Positions 1 to 6,556 of a stretch of 6,742 nucleotides of DNA are shown here, piece by piece (the first letter of the stretch is position 1; each line of letters opens with the position of its first letter). The stretch is from Anaerolineae bacterium (GTDB lineage Bacteria > Chloroflexota > Anaerolineae > SSC4 > Amarolineaceae). Below the pieces are notes generated by a model, which had not been told where the DNA came from, did not search any database, and worked only from the letters and a program-made list of their open reading frames with translations. The position numbers were made by a program, and so were the translations under genes. Location of the stretch: NCBI GenBank assembly GCA_013693795.1, contig CP059258.1, forward strand, positions 524,665 through 531,406, given 5' to 3'.

Positions 1-236
1 CCCTTCCTCCGTGCTACGCTCTTCCAAATCGGTCATCTTACCGCCCTGCACTGCCCCGACTGCACCCGCCTGTACGTGCAGGCGCGCCAGCGTGGCCTCA
101 ACAACACCCTTGCCACCATCCATGCCGCCAATAAGGCCAATCGGGTCCTCTTTGCTCTGCTCAGGTCGCAGCAGCCCTACCGCTCCCCTTGTCCCCAGAA
201 CAGGAGGCCCTATGGCAGCGCACCACTGACCGCTAA
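1..236 (+). pseudogene. IS110-family transposase, C-terminal fragment (copy A)
   Basis: Reading from base 1 gives the end of the Transposase_20 (IS116/IS110/IS902) domain: FLRATLFQIG, then a CPDC pair of cysteines, then the helical stretch NTLATIHAANKANRVLFALLR. This matches residues from about 390 onward of the 467-residue protein rebuilt from copies B and C. The run of four C at 185-188 is one base shorter than in copy C. This puts the last part, SPEQEALWQRTTDR and its TAA at 234-236, out of frame with what precedes it. The catalytic residues are not in the window for this copy. It is called a pseudogene because of that frameshift, but a homopolymer sequencing error would look the same. Confidence 0.75.
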
Positions 237-588
237 CCCCAGCGGCCACTAACCTGCAAACACCGGCGATCAGCGTCACCCATCCGGCAGGCGTTGTCCG
301 TTACCGTTCAACCGCCACTCCCTTGGGTCTTCTGTGACCGCTCTGTTAGCCTGGTTGCGGCTTGACTGACCCCACAGTCCTGCGGCCCGGCCCGTATGCC
401 CGCAGCGGATGGTGCACCCCAGTGTGCGCATACCGTCAACCAGGCTGGGTGGGCCGGCCGTTGCCCGTTCAACGCCTCACCGGCTGGAGACCGATCACCG
501 GTCATTTACATAACCACCAATCCGCACATCTCCATGCGCGGCTATGACCACGCGCCTCCGCCCGGTTTGACATTTTGTCTAGAGGATG
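237..588 (+). other. Non-coding right end of IS copy A
   Basis: This 352-bp stretch runs from the transposase stop to the end of the element. No convincing gene is seen in it. It is almost the same in all three copies. It holds several inverted repeats, the target-like segments CTGGAGA (484-490) and CAATCC with TCTCCA (518-534), and a TTGACA box at 567-572 near the tip. IS110-type elements encode their bridge RNA in a long non-coding end, so this is one of two candidate places. See the entry for copy B. Confidence 0.6.
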
Positions 589-668
589 CTCTCCAGGGCT
601 TAGGCACGTCCGGACGTTGCATGGGTCTACTATGCCACCCACGAGAAGCCCGAAGAGTTTCAATCCCT
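589..668 (-). CRISPR. CRISPR unit between IS copies A and B: half repeat, spacer, half repeat
   Basis: Bases 589-615 are repeat positions 11-37 (CTCTCCAGGG to CGTCCGGAC). Bases 616-656 are a 41-nt spacer not found elsewhere in the window. Bases 657-668 are repeat positions 1-12 (GTTTCAATCCCT), after which IS copy B begins. The two repeat bases CT (11-12) therefore occur on both sides of each insertion. The spacer can be read as protein code without a stop (VAWVYYATHEKPE), as expected of a coding phage or plasmid protospacer, but its source is unknown. The array reads on the minus strand. The handle ATTGAAAC for this spacer survives in 657-668, but the hairpin next to it has been cut by the IS. 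Confidence 0.93.
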
Positions 669-673
669 AGTAT
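667..673 (+). promoter_or_regulatory. IS copy B left tip: CT core and -10 half of circle-junction promoter
   Basis: Core CT (667-668) followed by AGTAT gives a TAGTAT hexamer at 668-673. When the two ends are joined in a circle, this lies 17 bp downstream of the TTGACA at the right tip (2601-2606). In the inserted state the base composition 17 bp upstream belongs to the spacer and offers no good -35 box. The same arrangement is found in copy C (2698-2704). Promoters assembled at the joined ends are known for IS110-type elements. Activity here is inferred. Confidence 0.5.
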
Positions 674-872
674 AAACACAACGGGCCACCCCTGTGGCAC
701 TCACTATGCGGTATCATTATACCAGCGAGTTGTTGCGGCGTCGAAGCGCCAAGCCGGTCAGAGCAGCCCATCGTGCGAACGTGAGTATACCATAGCTCGA
801 TGCCGCCAACAATTCGCCGCCGCGCACGGTGGGAGGCTTGACCGGCGCAGGTCAGAGAAAAGGAGCACGACC
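669..872 (+). other. Non-coding left end of IS copy B, with hairpins (candidate RNA region)
   Basis: This 204-bp leader precedes the transposase and has no gene of its own. Visible stem-loops are GCCAC/GTGGC with a 4-nt loop (685-698), GGTAT/ATACC with loop CATT (710-723), and GGCGT/GCGCC with loop CGAA (737-750). An alternative long-range pairing joins ACTCAC (700-705 region) with GTGAGT (781-786). In IS621 and its relatives the bridge RNA lies in the left end, starts just inside the tip and opens with a 5' hairpin. This layout would fit. However, I find no convincing match to the repeat target in this end, so the call as RNA gene is open. Confidence 0.4.
860..865 (+). promoter_or_regulatory. 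Ribosome binding site of transposase (copy B)
   Basis: AAGGAG lies 7 bases upstream of the ATG at 873 and decides the start. The same site precedes the ATG at 2907 in copy C (2894-2899). In copy C the open frame extends back through the repeat into copy B, but that stretch is a mosaic of non-coding DNA, so the first ATG behind this site is preferred. Confidence 0.75.
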
Positions 873-2270
873 ATGTCGAACGATCAGTTGGTGTCAGTGA
901 ATGCTGCGAACGGCCTCGAGGCCGCCCGCCGAGCTGCGGCGCTTCGACCCGCAGCGAGTGTTGATCGATGCCTGGGACATCGGCAAGGATGTCCACATGC
1001 ACTACATGCGTACCCTGGCGGGCGAAGTGCTGATGCCGCCGCACAAAGTCTCAAGCCTGGCCGAGGGCTACCGCACCACACGTGAGCAGATCCGTGCCCA
1101 TCTGCTCAGCGGTCAGTACGACCTGGGCATCTTCGGCCACGAACCGACCGGCATCTATCACCAGAGCCTCAGTCACCACCTGGCCACCGATTTCCACGCC
1201 CATCTCACCGGCGCACTCGCCCCCTCGTCCGTTACCGTTGGCTCAACCCCGCCCTGGTCAAAGAAGCCCGACAGCGCACCACCCAACGCCGCCGCAAATC
1301 AGACAAGATCGACGTCATTGCCATCGCCGAACTTCTGGCCGAGGGCCAAGGCTACCCCGCACCAAGCCTCAGTCAGGCTGAGACCGAGCTGCGCCTGGCC
1401 CTGCGTTACGTCCAGAACCTCCTCCAACGCCAACGCCGTCTGAACACGCACATCCTGCGCACCCTCGACCAACTCTGGCCTGGCGCCCTGGGCAACGCCC
1501 GTTCCTACCAGCGCACCCATCCCGAACTGCCACCCCTGCAGCATCTCGTCGATTCCTCACCCCTGGAACGAACCCGGTGCGCCTCCTGCTCCAAACCTGC
1601 CCCAATCCCTACCACCTGCGTGACCTCGGTCCTGCTGGCATCCGCCAACTCTTCAGCGACCACGGTCAGCGCTGTGGCCCGGTCACCGCCAACCGCATCT
1701 ACGCCATCGCCCAGCAGAGCCTCTTGCCCTCTGCGGACGTCTGTGCGCTCCTCACTGCGCAAGCCCAGGCCGACTTCCTCCAGTACTGCTGGTTCGAAGA
1801 CCAGGTCGCGGCCTACGAAGCACGGGCCACCGCCCTCCTACCCGCCACCTTCGGTCAGGTCTTGACTACCCTGCCCGGTGTCAGCCCACGTATGGCGGCC
1901 CGCTACCTGGCGGGCATCGGCGACCCCGATCGCTTTACCTCCGCCCGCCAGATCTGGGCCTACGCCGGTTTCGACCCTACCCAGGCCGACTCCGGCAACC
2001 ACCGCTACACGGGCGGCATCTCGCACCGAGGATCCCCTTCCTCCGTGCTACGCTCTTCCAAATCGGTCATCTTACCGCCCTGCACTGCCCCGACTGCACC
2101 CGCCTGTACGTGCAGGCGCGCCAGCGTGGCCTCAACAACACCCTTGCCACCATCCATGCCGCCAATAAGGCCAATCGGGTCCTCTTTGCCCTGCTCAGGT
2201 CGCAGCAGCCCTACCGCTCCCCTTGTCCCCAGAACAGGAGGCCCTATGGCAGCGCACCACTGACCGCTAA
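873..2270 (+). pseudogene. IS110-family DEDD transposase, frameshifted (copy B)
   Basis: The product would recombine the element ends with the target, guided by a bridge RNA. Joining the frames rebuilds a 467-residue protein shared with copy C. The N-terminal RuvC-like DEDD domain shows D36 in WDIGKDVH, E91 in GHEPTGIYH, and D145 and D148 in KSDKIDVIAIAEL. The C-terminal Transposase_20 domain shows LPGVSPRMAARYLAGIGD, AYAGFDP, the catalytic serine S375 in QADSGN, and SHRGSPFLRATLFQ. Frames break at five places: a 2-base loss near 928-930 (GCCCGCC against GCCCGCGCC in copy C), and one base missing at 1220-1224 (C5), 1573-1575 (C3), 2034-2037 (C4) and 2219-2222 (C4). All the later breaks are in C runs, so sequencing error cannot be excluded. 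As written it makes no full-length protein. Confidence 0.88.
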
Positions 2271-2622
2271 CCCCAGCGGCCACTAACCTGCAAACACCGG
2301 CGATCAGCGTCACCCATCCGGCAGGCGTTGTCCGTTACCGTTCAACCGCCACTCCCTTGGGTCTTCTGTGACCGCTCTGTTAGCCTGGTTGCGGCTTGAC
2401 TGACCCCACAGTCCTGCGGCCCGGCCCGTATGCCCGCAGCGGATGGTGCACCCCAGTGTGCGCATACCGTCAACTAGGCTGGGTGGGCCGGCCGTTGCCC
2501 GTTCAACGCCTCACCGGCTGGAGACCGATCACCGGTCATTTACATAACCACCAATCCGCACATCTCCATGCGCGGCTATGACCACGCGCCTCCGCCCGGT
2601 TTGACATTTTGTCTAGAGGATG
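2271..2622 (+). ncRNA. Non-coding right end of IS copy B; candidate bridge RNA region
   Basis: The 352 bp between the transposase stop and the IS tip are long for an untranslated end and nearly the same in three copies. One long hairpin with GTGCAC/GTGTGC around loop CCCA spans 2440-2469. Further on, CTGGAGA (2518-2524) is the reverse complement of repeat bases 12-18, and CAATCC (2552-2557) equals repeat bases 5-10. A hairpin GACCG/CGGTC lies between them, and TGGAGA (2519-2524) can also pair with TCTCCA (2563-2568). Two short segments matching the two halves of the target, on either side of a hairpin, is how a target-binding loop of a bridge RNA looks. IS1111-type members encode that RNA in the right end. 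The matches are short (7 and 6 nt), so this is a candidate only. Confidence 0.35.
2601..2606 (+). promoter_or_regulatory. -35 box at IS right tip (copy B) for circle-junction promoter
   Basis: A perfect TTGACA lies 16 bp inside the right tip. Copies A (567-572) and C (4636-4641) carry the same box. Followed by the repeat in the inserted state it has no -10 box. Joined to the left end across a single CT it would face TAGTAT at 17-bp spacing. This would switch on transcription of the left end and transposase only in the circular form. Confidence 0.5.
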
Positions 2623-2699
2623 CTCTCCAGGGCTTAGGCACGTCCGGACGAGCTGGCCGCCCTGGATATCGCCGGGAACATCCTTCCGTTTCAATCCCT
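2623..2699 (-). CRISPR. CRISPR unit between IS copies B and C: half repeat, spacer, half repeat
   Basis: Bases 2623-2649 are repeat positions 11-37, 2650-2687 are a 38-nt spacer, and 2688-2699 are repeat positions 1-12, followed at once by IS copy C. The spacer differs from the one between copies A and B. This rules out a simple tandem duplication of a block containing IS and spacer. It can be read as ELAALDIAGNIL without a stop, so it may come from a coding protospacer. Both repeats flanking this spacer are split. Confidence 0.93.
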
Positions 2700-2906
2700 A
2701 GTATAAACACAACGGGCCACCCCTGTGGCACTCACTATGCGGTATCATTATACCAGCGAGTTGTTGCGGCGTCGAAGCGCCAAGCCGGTCAGAGCAGCCC
2801 ATCGTGCGAACGTGAGTATACCATAGCTCGATGCCGCCAACAATTCGCCGCTGCCGCGCACGGTGGGAGGCTTGACCGGCGCAGGTCAGAGAAAAGGAGC
2901 ACGACC
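2700..2906 (+). other. Non-coding left end of IS copy C
   Basis: This 207-bp region matches the left end of copy B apart from three extra bases (GCT) near 2850. It keeps the three small stem-loops of that end, and the AAGGAG ribosome binding site is at 2894-2899. An open frame passes through it without a stop, but no start site or coding character supports translation upstream of 2907. Confidence 0.55.
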
Positions 2907-4306
2907 ATGTCGAACGATCAGTTGGTGTCAGTGAATGCTGCGAACGGCCTCGAGGCCGCCCGCGCCGAGCTGCGGCGCTTCGACCCGCAGCGAGTGTTGA
3001 TCGATGCCTGGGACATCGGCAAGGATGTCCACATGCACTACATGCGTACCCTGGCGGGCGAAGTGCTGATGCCGCCGCACAAAGTCTCAAGCCTGGCCGA
3101 GGGCTACCGCACCACATGTGAGCAGATCCGTGCCCATCTGCTCAGCGGTCAGTACGACCTGGGCATCTTCGGCCACGAACCGACCGGCATCTATCACCAG
3201 AGCCTCAGTCACCACCTGGCCACCGATTTCCACGCCCATCTCACCGGCGCACTCGCCCCCTCGTCCGTTACCGTTGGCTCAACCCCGCCCTGGTCAAAGA
3301 AGCCCGACAGCGCACCACCCAACGCCGCCGCAAATCAGACAAGATCGACGTCATTGCCATCGCCGAACTTCTGGCCGAGGGCCAAGGCTACCCCGCACCA
3401 AGCCTCAGTCAGGCTGAGACCGAGCTGCGCCTGGCCCTGCGTTACGTCCAGAACCTCCTCCAACGCCAACGCCGTCTGAACACGCACATCCTGCGCACCC
3501 TCGACCAACTCTGGCCTGGCGCCCTGGGCAACGCCCGTTCCTACCAGCGCACCCATCCCGAACTGCCACCCCTGCAGCATCTCGTCGATTCCTCACCCCT
3601 GGAACGAACCCGGTGCGCCTCCTGCTCCAAACCTGTCCCAATCCCTACCACCTGCGTGACCTCGGTCCTGCTGGCATCCGCCAACTCTTCAGCGACCACG
3701 GTCAGCGCTGTGGCCCGGTCACCGCCAACCGCATCTACGCCATCGCCCAGCAGAGCCTCTTGCCCTCTGCGGACGTCTGTGCGCTCCTCACTGCGCAAGC
3801 CCAGGCCGACTTCCTCCAGTACTGCTGGTTCGAAGACCAGGTCGCGGCCTACGAAGCACGGGCCACCGCCCTCCTACCCGCCACCTTCGGTCAGGTCTTG
3901 ACTACCCTGCCCGGTGTCAGCCCACGTATGGCGGCCCGCTACCTGGCGGGCATCGGCGACCCCGATCGCTTTACCTCCGCCCGCCAGATCTGGCCTACGC
4001 CGGTTTCGACCCTACCCAGGCCGACTCCGGCAACCACCGCTACACGGGCGGCATCTCGCACCGAGGATCCCCTTCCTCCGTGCTACGCTCTTCCAAATCG
4101 GTCATCTTACCGCCCTGCACTGCCCCGACTGCACCCGCCTGTACGTGCAGGCGCGCCAGCGTGGCCTCAACAACACCCTTGCCACCATCCATGCCGCCAA
4201 TAAGGCCAATCGGGTCCTCTTTGCTCTGCTCAGGTCGCAGCAGCCCTACCGCTCCCCCTTGTCCCCAGAACAGGAGGCCCTATGGCAGCGCACCACTGAC
4301 CGCTAA
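2907..4306 (+). pseudogene. IS110-family DEDD transposase, frameshifted (copy C)
   Basis: This copy has the better 5' end. The frame from ATG 2907 is open through D36 and E91 of the DEDD domain to residue 118. One base is then missing in each of four places: the C5 run at 3256-3260, near 3609-3611 (ACCCGG where ACCCCGG is expected), GG at 3992-3993 (GGG in copy B), and the C4 run at 4069-4072. Correcting all four gives exactly 467 codons plus TAA at 4304-4306, the same length as corrected copy B. The family motifs then fall in order: DEDD residues, a helical linker rich in Q and R (about 165-200), the Transposase_20 domain with S375, and a C-terminal helix. 467 residues is on the long side for IS110 transposases. 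As written the product is truncated after about 118 native residues. Confidence 0.88.
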
Positions 4307-4657
4307 CCCCAGCGGCCACTAACCTGCAAACACCGGCGATCAGCGTCACCCATCCGGCAGGCGTTGTCCGTTACCGTTCAACCGCCACTCCCTTGGGTCT
4401 TCTGTGACCGCTCTGTTAGCCTGGTTGCGGCTTGACTGACCCCACAGTCCTGCGGCCCGGCCCGTATGCCCGCAGCGGATGGTGCACCCCAGTGTGCGCA
4501 TACCGTCAACCAGGCTGGGTGGGCCGGCCGTTGCCCGTTCAACGCCTCACCGGCTGGAGACCGATCACCGGTCATTTACATAACCACCAATCCGCACATC
4601 TCCATGCGCGGCTATGACCACGCCCTCCGCCCGGTTTGACATTTTGTCTAGAGGATG
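4307..4657 (+). other. Non-coding right end of IS copy C
   Basis: These 351 bp match the right ends of copies A and B except for one base lost near 4622. The target-like segments are CTGGAGA (4554-4560), CAATCC (4588-4593) and TCTCCA (4599-4604). TTGACA is at 4636-4641 and the tip is GAGGATG (4651-4657). No gene is supported here. Confidence 0.6.
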
Positions 4658-4724
4658 CTCTCCAGGGCTTAGGCACGTCCGGACCGACGGCTGGCATAAG
4701 GCAGACAGTAGTCTGCCAGACTAC
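4658..4724 (-). CRISPR. CRISPR half repeat and spacer next to IS copy C
   Basis: Bases 4658-4684 are repeat positions 11-37 left after insertion of copy C, and 4685-4724 are a 40-nt spacer. The spacer contains a perfect 7-bp inverted repeat with a 4-nt loop: GGCAGAC, AGTA, GTCTGCC (4700-4717). On the minus strand its crRNA handle comes from the intact repeat at 4725-4761, so this may be the last spacer that can still be processed normally at its 5' end. Confidence 0.93.
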
Positions 4725-6404
4725 GTTTCAATCCCTCTCCAGGGCTTAGGCACGTCCGGACTTTGCACCAAAGCATCGGTGTAGCCGCGTTCGGTGAGTT
4801 TCAATCCCTCTCCAGGGCTTAGGCACGTCCGGACTCTGAGCCTGCGGTAGAGTCGGTGGCGTGGTTCTCGGTTTCAATCCCTCTCCAGGGCTTAGGCACG
4901 TCCGGACCATTGCCCCACATCTCTCCCGCACCCCGCCCTACAGTAGTTTCAATCCCTCTCCAGGGCTTAGGCACGTCCGGACCTATCGGGGAAGAAATGT
5001 GCTCTGAAGGTAGTTGCCCTGTTTCAATCCCTCTCCAGGGCTTAGGCACGTCCGGACGGAAATGAAAAAATTTCGAATGGATGTTCGACCTCTAGTTTCA
5101 ATCCCTCTCCAGGGCTTAGGCACGTCCGGACGTCGATCATCACGTCGTAACCGCGACCGCGCAGCGCGCAAGTTTCAATCCCTCTCCAGGGCTTAGGCAC
5201 GTCCGGACCCCGAGCCTGGCGGGTGCACGGCTGGGGTCTACGTGAGTTTCAATCCCTCTCCAGGGCTTAGGCACGTCCGGACACAACCTGCCGGATACCA
5301 GTCACCGCAACCTGGAAACTGTTTCAATCCCTCTCCAGGGCTTAGGCACGTCCGGACGACCAGTTGGCGACTAGACGTACAGGTGGCCGCGACCCGGTTT
5401 CAATCCCTCTCCAGGGCTTAGGCACGTCCGGACTCCGACGGCAGAGCCGGCGGAAGAGGAAGAGCAATCGTTTCAATCCCTCTCCAGGGCTTAGGCACGT
5501 CCGGACGGTGTGCTGGTGTACGCTGGCATTCAGGGCTACAACATGGTTTCAATCCCTCTCCAGGGCTTAGGCACGTCCGGACGACCTATTCGGGCTATCC
5601 TTGAAACCGTTCTCCACTTGTTTCAATCCCTCTCCAGGGCTTAGGCACGTCCGGACTCGCAAGATCGCTGACGCTGCACGGGAGGCCGTGTTCGTTTCAA
5701 TCCCTCTCCAGGGCTTAGGCACGTCCGGACTTCGGCCAGGCCGTCCCCCTCGAGGGGAGAGGGGTTTCAATCCCTCTCCAGGGCTTAGGCACGTCCGGAC
5801 TTCAGTCAGGTCGCGTGCAAGGGCTATAGGCCGAAGCAGTTTCAATCCCTCTCCAGGGCTTAGGCACGTCCGGACCGACGCGCAAGGGCAGCCCGTCCAG
5901 TTCACCGAAAACGTTTCAATCCCTCTCCAGGGCTTAGGCACGTCCGGACGCATTGTTGGTACTGGTGATTCCAGGTGGGCCACATGAAGTTTCAATCCCT
6001 CTCCAGGGCTTAGGCACGTCCGGACCGTCGTCGCCCGTCGCCCGTCGCCCGCCGGCCGTGCGGCCGTTTCAATCCCTCTCCAGGGCTTAGGCACGTCCGG
6101 ACGAGGAAGAATGAGGTGGCATAAGAAAGTAGACCAAGTTTCAATCCCTCTCCAGGGCTTAGGCACGTCCGGACGGCTTCCGCCGCCCTGGCCGTCGTTT
6201 GCGTCCTCGCCTTTGTTTCAATCCCTCTCCAGGGCTTAGGCACGTCCGGACGCACCCGGCTGGGGTGTACCTTTGTGGCGACCGCCTTCACTGTTTCAAT
6301 CCCTCTCCAGGGCTTAGGCACGTCCGGACGGTTGCGGGTTGATCCTCGACGTCAAGTGGACGCAGAGGTTTCAATCCCTCTCCAGGGCTTAGGCACGTCC
6401 GGAC
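4725..6404 (-). CRISPR. CRISPR array, 23 intact repeats and 22 spacers
   Basis: The 37-nt repeat begins GTTTCAATCCCT on the plus strand and ends GCACGTCCGGAC. All 23 copies look identical. They start at 4725, 4798, 4871, 4946, 5021, 5095, 5172, 5246, 5321, 5397, 5470, 5546, 5620, 5694, 5764, 5839, 5913, 5989, 6066, 6138, 6215, 6293 and 6368. Spacers are 33-41 nt, mostly 36-40, and none is repeated. The minus strand is taken as the transcript because the repeat then ends in ATTGAAAC, the usual 8-nt crRNA handle of many type I and III systems, preceded by a small hairpin CCCT-GGAG-AGGG. The other repeat end is the palindrome GTCCGGAC. A promoter and leader-like region at the right edge agree with this direction. 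Three more repeats, split by IS copies, continue the array to the left, giving at least 26. No cas genes are in view, so the subtype is undecided. Confidence 0.98.
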
Positions 6405-6550
6405 CGCGGTTTGTTTCCAGCGGCATCCTGGATTGCGGTTGCTTCATTAATAAAGCACCCACTCAGGTATTGCTCCTGCATGCTTCGACCAGCCGATGCC
6501 GGCACACTCCAACAGGGCACTCAATCGACCCGATGGAAACAAACACACCT
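6405..6550 (-). promoter_or_regulatory. CRISPR leader (probable)
   Basis: About 146 bp lie between the last repeat at the right edge and the predicted transcript start. No gene is supported in it. It holds an AT-rich patch with an inverted repeat TGCTT/AAGCA (6440-6457) around ATTAATA, which could be a protein or integration site. Its position at the promoter-proximal end of an array with ATTGAAAC handles makes it the place where new spacers would be added. The repeat next to it (6368-6404) would be the newest. The call rests on repeat orientation plus the promoter. Leader sequence itself is not conserved enough to recognise. Confidence 0.65.
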
Positions 6551-6556
6551 GCCCTA

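Larger units (their letters stand above)
1..588 (+). mobile_element. IS110-family insertion sequence, copy A (3' part only)
   Basis: This is the right-hand 588 bp of an insertion sequence whose left part lies outside the window. It matches bases 2035-2622 of copy B over the same length, with only a couple of substitutions noticed by eye, and it also matches the end of copy C. It carries the last part of the transposase reading frame followed by a long non-coding right end that finishes in GAGGATG. Directly after it comes the second part of a CRISPR repeat, starting at repeat base 11. The element was therefore inserted into a repeat in the same way as copies B and C. The left half of that repeat must lie upstream of the window. 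Further IS copies or spacers may also lie there. Confidence 0.9.
669..2622 (+). mobile_element. IS110-family insertion sequence, copy B (complete, inside a CRISPR repeat)
   Basis: The element is 1954 bp between its flanking CT dinucleotides. It starts AGTATAAACACAACGGG and ends GTCTAGAGGATG. There are no perfect terminal inverted repeats and no target duplication longer than the 2-bp CT, as is usual for IS110 elements. The limits are fixed by comparison with the uninterrupted repeats. The left flank is repeat bases 1-12 (657-668) and the right flank is repeat bases 11-37 (2623-2649). Inside are a 204-bp non-coding left end, one transposase gene (frameshifted) and a 352-bp non-coding right end. 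About ten differences separate it from copy C, mostly indels. Its gene points toward the array leader, opposite to array transcription. Confidence 0.93.
2700..4657 (+). mobile_element. IS110-family insertion sequence, copy C (complete, inside a CRISPR repeat)
   Basis: The element is 1958 bp between flanking CT dinucleotides (2698-2699 and 4658-4659), with the same tips as copy B. The 4-bp length difference from copy B is fully explained by five small indels: a GCT added in the left end (near 2850), the GC kept at 2961-2966, one G lost at 3992-3993, one C kept at 4254-4258, and one base lost near 4622. It is the copy nearest to the intact array and leader. The close likeness of copies A, B and C points to recent spread or ongoing gene conversion. 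Confidence 0.93.

Noticed and set aside
669..2622. Terminal inverted repeats of the IS
   Set aside because: Only a weak subterminal likeness (ACACAACGGGC against TCAAACCGGGC, 8 of 11) at unequal distances from the tips is visible, which is not enough to call.
2568..2906. Upstream extension of the copy C transposase frame back into copy B and the split repeat
   Set aside because: It runs through the IS tip, the CRISPR half repeat, a spacer and the non-coding left end. The ATG at 2907 has a good AAGGAG site and starts the conserved protein.
1573..3611. Programmed ribosomal frameshifting to express the transposase
   Set aside because: Four or five breaks per copy, all needing the same direction of correction and lying in ordinary C or G runs, do not resemble a single slippery site. 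IS110 transposases are normally one open frame.
1299..3798. Minus-strand open frames of 78-139 codons within both IS copies
   Set aside because: They mirror the GC-rich transposase gene and its left end, occur at the same place in both copies, and show no known family features.
589..4684. Simple tandem duplication of one IS as the source of copies A-C
   Set aside because: The spacers separating the copies are different in sequence and length, so each copy interrupts a separate repeat.
4746..6321. Open reading frames on both strands across the array, with peptides repeating SIPLQGLGTSG or PKPWRGIET
   Set aside because: They are translations of the 37-nt CRISPR repeat in different frames. They have no ribosome binding site and no coding logic.
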